64,000 nucleotides of DNA from Streptosporangium brasiliense (GTDB lineage: Bacteria; Actinomycetota; Actinomycetes; Streptosporangiales; Streptosporangiaceae), in the NCBI RefSeq assembly GCF_030811595.1, contig NZ_JAUSRB010000001.1, positions 248,001 through 312,000 of the forward strand. Reading direction: 5' to 3'. Below are positions 1 through 8,337 of this stretch, piece after piece. The position numbers and the translations under genes are program-made. The notes beneath the pieces were generated by a model. It saw nothing but the letters and a program-made list of their open reading frames with translations. It was not told the origin of the DNA and searched no databases. Position 1 is the stretch's first letter; each line of letters begins with the position of its first letter.

Positions 1-219
1 GGTGGCCGAGACCGAGCGGTCGATGCGCCCGGCGAGCTCGCGGAGCGTCGGGGGGTCGGGGCGGTCGAGAACGTAGAGGGTGGCGATCTGGATCACGGAG
101 GGCTCCTCGCCCTCGAACCCGCGCAGCAGCTGCAGCACGGTGCCGGGGATCAGGGCCCGCCGGAAATCGCCGATGTCGTCGGCCAGCCGGTCGCGCTCCG
201 CGCCGTCCAGGGGTCCCAT
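1..219 (-). CDS. MarR-family transcriptional regulator (N-terminal part only)
   Basis: Partial gene: the first 73 codons are present and the rest lies beyond the left edge. The ATG is set by an AAGGAG ribosome site about 8 nt upstream. The visible part has an N-terminal helix (MGPLDGAERDRLADDI) and the start of a winged-helix domain (PPTLRELAGRIDRSVSAT), the usual arrangement in MarR-type one-component regulators that sense small molecules and repress a neighbouring gene. Family assignment from this fragment is an inference; other winged-helix families are possible. Its own promoter region holds inverted repeats, which suggests autoregulation. Confidence 0.6.
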   Translation of the reverse strand, partial: MGPLDGAERDRLADDIGDFRRALIPGTVLQLLRGFEGEEPSVIQIATLYVLDRPDPPTLRELAGRIDRSVSAT

Positions 220-230
220 CGGCCAACTCC

Positions 231-289
231 TTGCATCACTGCAACCAGTGCGTGCCTGCAACGTTAGGCCGCGCCGGCCAGAAAATCAA
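231..289 (-). promoter_or_regulatory. Promoter and palindromic operator of the left-edge MarR gene
   Basis: Read on the minus strand, a -35 TTGATT (plus 284-289) and a -10 TAACGT (plus 261-266) are 17 bp apart. Just downstream lie two overlapping inverted repeats: CACTG-CAAC-CAGTG (237-250) and TTGCA-TCAC-TGCAA (231-244). A dimeric regulator bound there would cover the transcription start, consistent with autorepression. The regulator that binds is inferred, not shown. Confidence 0.5.
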
Positions 290-366
290 CAAGTGATGAA
301 ATTTGGTGGGCGACCGGGTCCGCCGCACCCCCGCCGGCCCGCTCGCTGACCTCTGGGGGACGGCAC

Positions 367-402
367 GGCGACGGCGCCGGCCATGAGGCCGGCGCCGTCG
401 CC
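367..402 (-). terminator. Strong stem-loop terminator after the secreted Cys-rich protein gene
   Basis: A perfect 16-bp G+C stem (367-382 and 387-402) with an ATGA loop lies 25 bp downstream of the stop codon of the minus-strand gene ending at 427. There is no U tract, as is common for actinobacterial terminators. Confidence 0.65.
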
Positions 403-426
403 CGGAACACGTGGTGGAGCCGTTCC

Positions 427-1083
427 TCAGCCGCTCCACCCGAGGAACCAGACCTGCCCGTTCGCGCCGTAGCGGTTCTTCTGCCACGGGTGCGACCGGC
501 TGCCGCACGCGCCCGTGGAGGGGCGGTAGGCGGTGCAGAAGTGCCACCGGTCCGTCACGTCCCAGACGTTCCAGCCCACGCCGTAGCTGCTGTTGTTCTG
601 GCAGCCCTCATACCGGTAGGTGGGCCAGTTCGTGCTCCCGGTGCAGCTCGCCGAGGTGTATGTGACCGAGGCGCCGTCGCCGCACCAGGTGTGGTCCGCG
701 GTCCCGCCGAGAGTGGCCGAGCCGTACCCCGTCTGCAGGTACCAGCAGCCCGAGGCGAGGCCGGTGGTGCCGGCGCCCGCCTTCATCGCGGGGGTGGGAA
801 CGCTCGCGGCGGCCTTGCTCTGGGAGGCGTCCACGAGTGTGGGGGCGGTCTCCCGCTGGCGGGACATGTCGATGTATCGGTCCAGTCCCTGCTGCTTGAT
901 CTCCCTGGCCGTCAGCGCGCGGGCCTTGGGCTTGGCGGGCGGCTCCGTCACGGAGGGTGGGGAGGCGGGCGAGATGTCCGGAACGCTTGACTGCGCGGAA
1001 GAGGAGGCCCCGAGGCTCAACACGGCGGCCGCGGTGAACGCGCAGCCGGCCGCGGCCTGGATGAGACGTCGCTTCGATGGCAT
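427..1083 (-). CDS. Secreted small Cys-rich protein of unknown function
   Basis: 218 residues, function not recognised. The N-terminus is a clear Sec signal peptide: basic MPSKRR, then a hydrophobic stretch rich in Ala and Leu, ending near ASSSAQ. A Pro/Ser-rich linker and a charged segment (about 55-90) follow. The C-terminal 115 residues are rich in Gly, Trp, Tyr and Ser with six Cys, which fits a disulphide-bonded exported domain, possibly wall- or polymer-binding (inference). The start is supported by AAGGAG 8 nt upstream of the ATG. The gene stands alone, with a long leader region behind it and a 16-bp stem terminator after it. Confidence 0.75.
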   Translation of the reverse strand: MPSKRRLIQAAAGCAFTAAAVLSLGASSSAQSSVPDISPASPPSVTEPPAKPKARALTAREIKQQGLDRYIDMSRQRETAPTLVDASQSKAAASVPTPAMKAGAGTTGLASGCWYLQTGYGSATLGGTADHTWCGDGASVTYTSASCTGSTNWPTYRYEGCQNNSSYGVGWNVWDVTDRWHFCTAYRPSTGACGSRSHPWQKNRYGANGQVWFLGWSG

Positions 1084-1400
1084 GCAGCATGCTCCTTATG
1101 TAAAGGCGCGCGACGGATGGAATTCGATGGAATTCTCACCCGCGGCGTGATCTTGACGGCGTAGGCAATATATATACTCTCCCGGCCCGGGGCAGAGGAT
1201 TGGACCGGCGGTATGGTAAATGAAAGTTTTATCGCCCTGACGGCAGGTGAGCTTGCATTTTCCCGGCGGTCCGGGATGTCGGACGCCGCTGCCGGGGAGC
1301 CGTCCCGGCCTTTATCGGGCGGTGCGGAATTCCGTAGGTCCGGAAATGTTTTCCGCCATTGGTCCGCATGCTTTCCGGTGCGTTCCGCGCCGCCCGGCGC
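1084..1400. other. Intergenic region: upstream of the secreted protein, downstream of MarR
   Basis: No convincing gene in these 317 bp. The short plus-strand ORFs here lack ribosome sites. The region holds an exact 10-bp tandem duplication, GATGGAATTC at 1116-1125 and 1126-1135, and an A/T-rich patch (ATATATATA near 1168-1176) that is a plausible minus-strand -10 for the secreted-protein gene. Base composition is clearly lower in G+C than in the flanking genes. Confidence 0.5.
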
Positions 1401-1850
1401 TCACTCCGCGAGGGCCCGCTCGTAGGCGGCGAGTGTGTCGACGAACAGCTTGCGCTCGGCCGGCGTCAGGGGTTCGAGAGCCTGCCGCCAGGCGTGGGCC
1501 CCCTTGGCGAGCCAGCTCTCGATCGAGGTCTGGTGCTCGGGGGCGATGCGCACGATCGTGCGACGGCGGTCGGCGTCGTCCTCGCGCCGCTCGACGACGC
1601 CGCTGCGGCTCAGGTCGCCGACCATCAGGCTCACGGTGGCCGGTGCGACCTTCAGCCGGGAGGCCAGCTCGTTGACGCCCATCGGCCCGTCGAAGAGCAG
1701 GAACGCCAGCAGCGACAGGTGCCGGGGGGCGAGGTTGAAGGACTGCAGCTCCTCGGGGACGCGGATGCGCTTCACCCGGCTGACCATGCGCGGCATGAAC
1801 AGCAGCAGCGTGCGGACGCCCTCGTCCACGCTCAGGCCATCGGTCGACAT
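1401..1850 (-). CDS. MarR-family transcriptional regulator
   Basis: 149 residues, the usual MarR length. Dimerisation helices flank a winged helix-turn-helix: MGVNELASRLKVAPATVSL (recognition region, about residues 58-76), then the wing with the family-typical D-x-R-R (EDDADRRRTI). The gene is divergent from the F420-reductase/hemerythrin fusion starting at 1933; only 82 bp separate the starts, and this gap holds inverted repeats overlapping the MarR promoter. The likely role is ligand-responsive repression of itself and the fusion gene. The ligand cannot be read from sequence. Confidence 0.85.
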   Translation of the reverse strand: MSTDGLSVDEGVRTLLLFMPRMVSRVKRIRVPEELQSFNLAPRHLSLLAFLLFDGPMGVNELASRLKVAPATVSLMVGDLSRSGVVERREDDADRRRTIVRIAPEHQTSIESWLAKGAHAWRQALEPLTPAERKLFVDTLAAYERALAE

Positions 1851-1864
1851 CTCAGATACCTTGC

Positions 1865-1912
1865 TGATTAAATTAGCTTTGCTATCAAAGCAAAGTGGCT
1901 GACGTCGTCAGC
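1865..1912. promoter_or_regulatory. Divergent promoter/operator between MarR and the reductase-hemerythrin gene
   Basis: For MarR (minus strand), -35 TTGCTT (plus 1888-1893) and -10 TAATCA (plus 1865-1870) are 17 bp apart. CTTTGC-7-GCAAAG (1877-1895) overlaps this promoter, and GCTGACG-T-CGTCAGC (1898-1912), a perfect 7-bp inverted repeat, lies between the two starts. These are the natural candidates for MarR binding sites. Confidence 0.55.
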
Positions 1913-1932
1913 CTATCCCGAGGGGACGATCC

Positions 1933-2730
1933 ATGTCCGACTTCAACCTGCAGGTCATCGAGGAGTTCCGGGCCAACGGGGGGAAGGTGGGCGGCCCGTT
2001 CGAAGGGGTGTCGCTGGTGTTGCTGACCACCACCGGCGCCCGATCCGGCCGGCGTCACACCACCCCGGCGGTATACCTGCCCGCGGGCGACCGGATCATG
2101 GTCTTCGCCTCCAACGCGGGCGGCCCGAAGCATCCGGCCTGGTACCACAACCTGGTCGCCGACGCGCGGGTGACCGTCGAGACCGGTGCGGAGACCTACG
2201 AGGCGACCGCCGTCGTGCTGCACGGCGAGGAGCGCGACCGGTTCTACGCCAGGCAGGCCGGACTCGATCCGGCCTTCTCCGCCTACCAGGCCGGCACGGA
2301 CCGGGTCATCCCGGTGGTCGCGCTGCACCGCAGGGACGCGGCCCGCGCCGGGGCGCTCGGCGAGCACCTGGTCAAAATCCACCAGGAGCTCCGCGAACGG
2401 CTCGCCGGCCTCCGCGGCGCCGATCCCGGCGAGGACCTGCGGACGCACTGCCTGCTCTACTGCGAGGCGCTCCGCGCGCACCACACCGGCGAGGACGAGC
2501 TCGGGTTCCCGCGTCTTGAGCGGCAGTTCCCCGAGCTGGCCCCGGCGCTGGCCCGGCTGCGCGAGGAGCACGTGGTGGTGGCGCGGATCACCGGCGAGAT
2601 CAGGGCGCTGCTCGACGGTGGCGACGTCGAGCGGGTCCAGGCCGACCTCGACCGGCTGGCCGCCGAGCTGGAAGCCCACTTCGCCTACGAGGAACAGCAG
2701 CTCGTGGCCGCCCTGAACGAGCTGAACTGA
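1933..2730 (+). CDS. Fusion of F420-type deazaflavin-dependent reductase and hemerythrin domain
   Basis: 265 residues with two domains. Residues 1-133 match the deazaflavin-dependent nitroreductase/quinone-reductase family (Ddn-like), with the diagnostic LLTTTGARSGRRHTTP and HPAWYHNLVADARVTVE segments. That family usually uses reduced cofactor F420 for two-electron reductions. Residues 134-265 form a four-helix hemerythrin-like domain with H and E ligands in H-x-E/H-H-x-x-E-D patterns (HLVKIHQEL, RAHHTGEDELGF, EAHFAYEEQQL), expected to bind a di-iron centre. The combination suggests oxygen or redox sensing or scavenging coupled to F420 chemistry (inference). The gene is divergent from MarR and is followed 123 bp on by a flavoprotein reductase. 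Confidence 0.85.
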   Translation: MSDFNLQVIEEFRANGGKVGGPFEGVSLVLLTTTGARSGRRHTTPAVYLPAGDRIMVFASNAGGPKHPAWYHNLVADARVTVETGAETYEATAVVLHGEERDRFYARQAGLDPAFSAYQAGTDRVIPVVALHRRDAARAGALGEHLVKIHQELRERLAGLRGADPGEDLRTHCLLYCEALRAHHTGEDELGFPRLERQFPELAPALARLREEHVVVARITGEIRALLDGGDVERVQADLDRLAAELEAHFAYEEQQLVAALNELN

Positions 2731-2853
2731 GCCGCGCGGGCGGTCCCGCCGGGCGGTGGCACCGGTGGCTCCGGCGCGCGTCCGGCCCGCGCCGCGCGCT
2801 GCGGGCCGCCGCCTCCGTTGGAACCCGGGTGGGAATCCGATAGGAAGAGATCC

Positions 2854-4089
2854 ATGACTACCGAGCAGACGTTCGTCATCGTCGGAGCGGGCCTGGCCGG
2901 GGCGAAGGCCGCGCAGTCCCTGCGGGAGGAAGGGTTCACGGGCCGGATCACGCTGATCGGCGCCGAGGCCGAGCGCCCGTACGAGCGGCCCCCGCTGTCC
3001 AAGGGCTACCTGCTCGGCAAGGAGGAGAAGGCCAAGGTCTACGTCCACGACGAGGGCTGGTACGGCGAGCACTCCGTGGAGCTCCTGACCGGACGCCGGG
3101 TGACCGGCATCGACCGGTCCGGGCACGAGGTGGAGCTCGACGACGGCCGGCGGCTCGGATACGCCAAGCTGCTCCTGGCCCCCGGCGCGTCCCCGCGCCG
3201 CCTCGACGTGCCCGGCGCGGACCTGGACGGCGTTCACTACCTGCGCAGCCTCGACGACTCCGAGAGGCTGCGCGGGGCCGTCCGGGGCGGCGGCAGGGTG
3301 GTCGTCGTGGGGGCCGGTTGGATCGGGCTGGAGACCGCGGCCGCCGCCCGCGGATACGGCTGCGAGGTGACGGTCGTCGAGCCGCGGCCGGTGCCGCTGC
3401 AGGCGGCGCTCGGCCCCGAGATGGGCGCCTTCTTCGCCGAGGTGCACCGGCGCCAGGGCGTCGACGTACGGCTCGGCCGGGGGGTGACCGGGTTCCGCGG
3501 CGACGGGCGCGTCCAGGCGGTGCTCACCGACGACGGCGGCGAGATCCCGGCCGACGTGGTGATCGTCGGTGTCGGCGTGCGCCCGGAGGTCGAGCTCGCC
3601 GAACGTGCGGGCCTGGCCGTCGACAACGGGATCGTCGTCGACGAGTCCCTCCGCACCGACGATCCCGACATCTACGCCGCCGGCGACGCGGCCAACGCCT
3701 TCAACCCGCTGTACGGCGCCCGCATCCGCGTCGAGCACTGGTCCAACGCCCTCAACGGCGGCCTGGCCGCGGGCAGGGCCATGCTCGGCCAGAAGGTCGT
3801 CTACGACCGGCCGCCCTACTTCTTCACCGACCAGTACGACGTCGGCATGGAGTTCTCCGGCTGGTTCGCGCCGGGCGGCTACGACTCCGTCGTCGTCCGG
3901 GGAGACCTGGAGGCGCGGGACTTCCACGCCTTCTGGCTCGCCGGCGGCCGTGTCGTGGCGGGGATGCACGTCAACCGGTGGGAGGAGGGCATCGCGCCGG
4001 TCCAGGAGCTGATCCGCGGCGGCGCCCCGGTCGCCCCCGACCGGCTCGCCGACCCTTCGGTGCCGTTCGCCGACCTCGTGCGGGGCTGA
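2854..4089 (+). CDS. NAD(P)H/FAD-dependent ferredoxin (or rubredoxin) reductase
   Basis: 411 residues. The ATG is chosen because AGGAAGAG lies just upstream; an in-frame ATG at 2818 has no ribosome site. N-terminal FAD-binding Rossmann motif VIVGAGLAGAKAA, the PYERPPLSKGYL segment typical of ferredoxin reductases of dioxygenase and P450 systems, a second Rossmann fold for NAD(P)H (VVVGAGWIGLETAA), the IYAAGDAA FAD motif, and a C-terminal reductase dimer domain. It should shuttle electrons from NAD(P)H to a small iron-sulphur or di-iron partner in the cytoplasm. No ferredoxin or P450 is adjacent; the reductase-hemerythrin fusion just upstream is the only redox neighbour. Confidence 0.88.
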   Translation: MTTEQTFVIVGAGLAGAKAAQSLREEGFTGRITLIGAEAERPYERPPLSKGYLLGKEEKAKVYVHDEGWYGEHSVELLTGRRVTGIDRSGHEVELDDGRRLGYAKLLLAPGASPRRLDVPGADLDGVHYLRSLDDSERLRGAVRGGGRVVVVGAGWIGLETAAAARGYGCEVTVVEPRPVPLQAALGPEMGAFFAEVHRRQGVDVRLGRGVTGFRGDGRVQAVLTDDGGEIPADVVIVGVGVRPEVELAERAGLAVDNGIVVDESLRTDDPDIYAAGDAANAFNPLYGARIRVEHWSNALNGGLAAGRAMLGQKVVYDRPPYFFTDQYDVGMEFSGWFAPGGYDSVVVRGDLEARDFHAFWLAGGRVVAGMHVNRWEEGIAPVQELIRGGAPVAPDRLADPSVPFADLVRG

Positions 4090-4404
4090 CCGGCGGCCGC
4101 GTGCCCCGCCCCCGGCGTGAGACGGGTGCGTGGCCCGACCCTGGCGTGAGGACGGGTACGGGCCCCGCCCCGGCGCGAGGACGGGTGCGGGGCCCGGCCG
4201 CCGGGGCCGGGGCACGCGGTGGCGGGCGGCAGGCTCTCGCTGAGTCCATTTCATGGCATAAAATGGCTGATTCGTGCGTTCTGAACGGATGCAGGTAATG
4301 ACCGCATGGCGGCCGCTATAGGCGGTATCTACCCCGGTCGAAGCCCACCACGACGGTGCGCTCCCGGACCGGGCGGCGCTCCGTCTGGACTCCGACGGAG
4401 AGTG
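4090..4404. other. Intergenic region before the MFS exporter
   Basis: No gene found. The left half (about 4100-4230) is G+C-rich and made of degenerate repeats of a GACGGGTGCGGGGCCC-like unit. The right half is lower in G+C and contains an inverted repeat CCATTT-9-AAATGG (4246-4266), a possible operator for the MFS gene that starts at 4405. Confidence 0.45.
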
Positions 4405-5622
4405 ATGAAGTCCTACCTTGCCGTGCTCGGTTCCCCCGGTGCCTGGCGTTTCCTCGTCCCCGCGTTCCTCGCGCGCCTGCCGTACGCCATGTTGCAGCTC
4501 GGCATCCTCCTGCTCGTGCAGTGGTCGACCGGCTCGTACGGCGCCGCCGGGATCGCGGCCGCGGCCGCGGCCGTGGCGCAGGCGCTGGCCGGGCCGCAGA
4601 CCGGGCGGCTCGCCGACCGGTACGGCCAGCCGAAGGTGCTCGTCCCGCAGGTCGCCGTGCACGCCGTCGCGCTGGGCGCCCTGCTCGTGCTCGCCTCCGC
4701 CCACACCTCGGCCCTCCCGCTGGTGGCGGCGGCGGCGCTGGCCGGCGCCTCGGTGCCGCAGGTCGGCTCGATGGTCCGGGCACGCTGGGCGCACCTGCTG
4801 GGGCGCTCGGAGCGGCTGGGCACCGCCTTCGCCCTCGAATCCATCACCGACGAGCTGACCTTCACCCTCGCCCCGGTCCTGCTGGTGGCCCTCTCGACGG
4901 GCTTCTCCCCGGTCTGGGCGCTGCTGACGGCGCTGGTCATGGTGGTGGCCGGGACGCTGGTGTTCGCCGCGGTCCGCGGGGGCGCCCCGGAGCCGATACC
5001 GGTCCGGGTCCGCTCCCGGCGGGGCGTGCTGCGCCTGCGCGGCGTGGCCGTGCTCGCGGTGGCCTTCGTCGCGCTCGGCACCGTCTTCGGCAGCCTCCAG
5101 GTCGGCATCACCTCCTACACCGCCGCGCTCGGCCAGGCGGCCGCGGCCGGGCCGATCTACGCCTCCTTCTCGGGGGCCAGTTTCGTCGGCGGCATCCTCT
5201 ACGGCGTCGTCCGCTGGCGGATCGGCGCCCCCGTGAGGCTGGCCGTCACCGTCGGTCTGCTCTGCGCGACGACGGCCGCCCTGACGCTCGCCGGATCCAT
5301 CCCCCTGCTGTACGGCGGGGCGGCCATGGCCGGGTTCGTCATCGCCCCCGCCGTCATCACCGGCTACACCCTGGTCGAGACCCTCGTCCCGGCCGAGGTC
5401 AGGACCGAGGCGTTCACCTGGCTCAACGGGTCGATCGGCCTGGGCATCGCCACCGGCGCGGCGGTCGCCGGGCAGTTGGTGGACCGGGTCGGCGCCCCGC
5501 TGGCCTTCGTGGTCCCGCCGGTCACCACCGGCCTGGCCGCGCTGCTGGTCCTGCTCTTCCTGCGCAGGTTGCGCGCGGAAACGGGTGTGGCCGAGGCCCG
5601 CCGGCCGGTCACGGTCTCCTGA
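4405..5622 (+). CDS. MFS transporter (drug-efflux type)
   Basis: About 405 residues with roughly twelve hydrophobic segments in two halves and a charged central loop near residues 190-215, so a major facilitator of the inner membrane driven by the proton gradient. The loop 2-3 motif GRLADRYGQPKVLV fits the MFS signature. The substrate is unknown; the layout resembles drug or metabolite exporters. The start follows GGAG, and an in-frame GTG lies directly before the ATG (GTGATGAAG). It stands alone with its own upstream repeat region. Confidence 0.85.
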   Translation: MKSYLAVLGSPGAWRFLVPAFLARLPYAMLQLGILLLVQWSTGSYGAAGIAAAAAAVAQALAGPQTGRLADRYGQPKVLVPQVAVHAVALGALLVLASAHTSALPLVAAAALAGASVPQVGSMVRARWAHLLGRSERLGTAFALESITDELTFTLAPVLLVALSTGFSPVWALLTALVMVVAGTLVFAAVRGGAPEPIPVRVRSRRGVLRLRGVAVLAVAFVALGTVFGSLQVGITSYTAALGQAAAAGPIYASFSGASFVGGILYGVVRWRIGAPVRLAVTVGLLCATTAALTLAGSIPLLYGGAAMAGFVIAPAVITGYTLVETLVPAEVRTEAFTWLNGSIGLGIATGAAVAGQLVDRVGAPLAFVVPPVTTGLAALLVLLFLRRLRAETGVAEARRPVTVS

Positions 5623-5649
5623 GGCCCGGGTCCGCCGGCGGGTGCATGA

Positions 5650-5991
<342 letters not shown>

Positions 5992-6072
5992 GGGGTGGGG
6001 TCCGCGGCTTGCCGTGGACGGCGGACGGCATGGGCCCGTGGCGTCGTCCCGGCGGCGCATTCCCATGCCTCC

Positions 6073-6094
6073 GATATACCCCCCAGGGTATATC
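6073..6094. promoter_or_regulatory. CstR-type operator 2 (perfect 9-bp arms)
   Basis: Arms GATATACCC (6073-6081) and GGGTATATC (6086-6094) are perfect complements around a CCCA centre. It is the most symmetric of the three sites, yet it stands about 80 bp after the repressor gene and 220 bp before the next gene. Confidence 0.7.
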
Positions 6095-6274
6095 GCCCTC
6101 GCGGGGGAGATCGCCGTAGTGGCCAGGAGGCGCCGGCGGTCCTTCCCGTCGCGTCCGCCGCCTCGGCCGGCCTCGCGCCACGCGGTCCGTCCGTGAGGGT
6201 GACGCCGCCGTAGAGCCATGCCCGCCCTCCGGTCCGGGGGGAGGGCTGGAGCGGGGCACATTTCTGCCTTCCAT

Positions 6275-6290
6275 ATACCCCCAGGGGTAT
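6275..6290. promoter_or_regulatory. CstR-type operator 3, upstream of the persulfide dioxygenase
   Basis: ATACCCC-CA-GGGGTAT (6275-6290), perfect 7-bp arms, ends 25 bp before the ATG at 6316 and is followed by an A/T-rich TTTTTAT segment that could be part of the promoter. Binding here would directly block the dioxygenase-rhodanese-TauE transcript. Confidence 0.72.
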
Positions 6291-6315
6291 TTTTATCCGA
6301 TCGAAAGGACTCCCG

Positions 6316-7656
6316 ATGGAGATCACCTCGTTCCGCACCCCCGGTCTGGGGGACCAGAGCTACCTGCTCACCCACGAGGGGCGCGGCATCCTCGTCGACC
6401 CCCAGCGCGACATCGACCGCTTTCTGGCCAAGGCGGCCGAGCGGGATGTGGAGCTCCGGTTCGTGCTGGAGACCCACCTGCACAACGACTACGTCTCAGG
6501 TGGCGAGCGGGCCGCGCTCGCCACGGGCGCGCAGCTGGTGCTCCCCGCCGCGGCCGCCGCGGCCTACCCGCACACCCCCGCCTTCCACATGGAGGACATC
6601 CCCGGCGGGCAGGGGCTGAGCATCCGCCCGATCCACACCCCCGGCCACACGCCCGAGCACACCAGCTATCTGGTGCTCATCGACGGCGAGCCGGTCGCGG
6701 TGTTCTCCGGAGGCAGCCTGCTGGTCTCCTCGGCCGGCCGGCCGGACCTGCTGGGTCCGGAGCGGGCCCGTAGCCTGGCCAAGCTGCAGCACGGCTCGCT
6801 GCACCGGCTGGCCGGCCTGCCCGGCGGGGTGGAACTGCTGCCCACCCACGGTGAGGGGTCGTTCTGCACCTCCACCGGTGCCGGCCGCTACACCTCCACC
6901 ATCGCCGACGAGCTCGCCGGCAACCCGCTGCTGGCCATCGGCGACGCCGAGGCCTTCGCCGACGAGCTGCTCGCCGCCCCGATGCCGATCCCGGCGTTCT
7001 ACCGGCACATGGGGCCGGCCAACACCATGGGCGTGCCGCCGATGCCGCCCCTGGCCGTGCCCACGCTGAGCGTCGAGGATCTGGCCGACCAGCCCGAGGG
7101 AACCCGCGTGGTGGACATCCGCCCGCGCGCCCGGCAGGCCGGCGGCCTGCTCCCCGGGGCGGTCGCGATCGAGATGGGCACCGACTTCGGCAGCTGGGCC
7201 GGCTGGCTGCTGCCCTACCAGGCGCCCCTGGTCCTGGTGGCCGACCCCGGCCAGGACATCGCCGAGGCCGTCACCCAGCTCGCCCGGATCGGCATCGACA
7301 CCGTGCGCGGCGTCATCACCGACCCCGGGCCGGCCGCCGACCAGACCTTCGAACTGCTGGACCCGGCCGCCTTCACCGCCCGCCTGGCCCGGCCCGGCGC
7401 CCAACTGCTGGATGTGCGGATGCCCGGCGAACACGCCGCCGCCGCGCTGCCCGGCGCGACCCACCGCTTCCTGCCCGACCTGGTGACCCACGGCATCCCC
7501 GCCGAGCTGGACGCCTCCCGTCCGGTCCTGGTCGCCTGCGGCTCCGGCCGCCGCGCGAGCATCGCCGCCGGCCTGCTGCTGGCCGCCGGCTACCGGCCGG
7601 CCGTGCTGACCGGCGCCGGCGTCACCGACCTGCTCCGGCACCCGGCCGCCACCTGA
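6316..7656 (+). CDS. cstB: Persulfide dioxygenase-sulfurtransferase (CstB-like: metallo-beta-lactamase + two rhodanese domains)
   Basis: 446 residues. Residues 1-230 form a metallo-beta-lactamase fold with the ETHLHNDYVSGG signature (His54, His56, Asp58), HTPGHTPEH and LPTHGEGSFC, as in ETHE1-type persulfide dioxygenases that bind one Fe(II). Two rhodanese-like domains follow: the first (about 255-345) lacks a catalytic Cys, the second (about 360-446) has the active loop CGSGRRA with Cys408. This three-part layout is that of CstB, which oxidises persulfides to sulfite and makes thiosulfate. AAAGGA precedes the ATG. It is probably co-transcribed with the rhodanese and TauE genes downstream, under operator 3. 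Confidence 0.88.
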   Translation: MEITSFRTPGLGDQSYLLTHEGRGILVDPQRDIDRFLAKAAERDVELRFVLETHLHNDYVSGGERAALATGAQLVLPAAAAAAYPHTPAFHMEDIPGGQGLSIRPIHTPGHTPEHTSYLVLIDGEPVAVFSGGSLLVSSAGRPDLLGPERARSLAKLQHGSLHRLAGLPGGVELLPTHGEGSFCTSTGAGRYTSTIADELAGNPLLAIGDAEAFADELLAAPMPIPAFYRHMGPANTMGVPPMPPLAVPTLSVEDLADQPEGTRVVDIRPRARQAGGLLPGAVAIEMGTDFGSWAGWLLPYQAPLVLVADPGQDIAEAVTQLARIGIDTVRGVITDPGPAADQTFELLDPAAFTARLARPGAQLLDVRMPGEHAAAALPGATHRFLPDLVTHGIPAELDASRPVLVACGSGRRASIAAGLLLAAGYRPAVLTGAGVTDLLRHPAAT

Positions 7657-7731
7657 CCCGCCCCCGCCGGTCGGCCATCACCCCGATCCGACTGTCCCCA
7701 CCCGCTCCCGAAGAACAGGATTTTCTTGATC

Positions 7732-8337
7732 ATGAGTATGAAGACCAGTGTCGACGTGGCCGCCGCCCGCGCTCTGATCGCGGCCGACCCCGACGTGCTC
7801 GTCGTCGATGTGCGCACTCCCGGTGAGTTCGCCTCCGCCCACATCTCCGGCGCCGTCAACCTGCCCCTGGACCAGGTGGACACGCACCTGCGGCGCATCG
7901 TCGCCGAAGCCGGCGGCACGATGCTGCTGATCTGTCAGTCCGGCGGCCGGGCCTCCCGGGCGCACACCGCGCTGACCCGCGCCGGCCTGGCCGACGTGGT
8001 GGTGCTGGAGGGCGGGATGAACGCCTGGACCGGTGCCGGTGCCCCCACCACCTCCGCGTCATGTCCGATCCCCGGGACCCGGGCCCAGCGCTGGGGGCTG
8101 GAGCGCCAGGTGCGGCTGGTGGCCGGCGGCATCGTCGCCACCTCGGTCCTGGCCAGCATCTGGTGGCCACCGGCCCGGTTCATCGCCGGGTTCGTCGGCG
8201 CCGGGCTGACCTTCGCCGCTGTCACCGACACCTGTGCGATGGGCATGGCCCTGGCCAAACTGCCCTACAACCGCATCCGGGACTTCGACATCGACGCCGT
8301 CATCGCCCGGCTGCGCGGTGGCGAGGCCCGGGCATGA
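7732..8337 (+). CDS. Membrane-anchored rhodanese (rhodanese + DUF2892/YgaP-type TM domain)
   Basis: About 201 residues. An N-terminal rhodanese domain (DVRTPGEFASAHI, catalytic loop CQSGGRA with Cys68) is joined to a C-terminal domain with two hydrophobic segments and a CAMG motif, the YgaP/DUF2892 arrangement. It should accept sulfane sulfur at the inner face of the membrane. The ATG at 7732 is used here; a TTG at 7726 lies only 5 nt after AGGA and is an equally possible start. The stop overlaps the next gene by ATGA, so translation is coupled to the TauE exporter. Confidence 0.85.
   Translation: MSMKTSVDVAAARALIAADPDVLVVDVRTPGEFASAHISGAVNLPLDQVDTHLRRIVAEAGGTMLLICQSGGRASRAHTALTRAGLADVVVLEGGMNAWTGAGAPTTSASCPIPGTRAQRWGLERQVRLVAGGIVATSVLASIWWPPARFIAGFVGAGLTFAAVTDTCAMGMALAKLPYNRIRDFDIDAVIARLRGGEARA

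Larger units (their letters stand above)
5992..6315. other. 324-bp gene-free gap with two further CstR-type operators
   Basis: Six-frame reading shows no ORF with both a ribosome site and typical codon use. The gap contains operator 2 (6073-6094) in its middle and operator 3 (6275-6290) at its right end. Small Arg-rich ORFs (for example a GTG near 6119) look like chance reading of G+C-rich DNA. A small RNA or decayed gene controlled by operator 2 cannot be excluded. Confidence 0.5.

Noticed and set aside
1213..1425. 70-codon plus-strand ORF
   Set aside because: No ribosome site, poor codon use, and it runs into the end of the MarR gene in antisense.
4306..4404. N-terminal extension of the MFS protein from an ATG at 4306
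   Set aside because: The added 33 residues are Pro/Arg/Gly-rich with no ribosome site and would precede the first membrane helix abnormally; the start at 4405 fits better.
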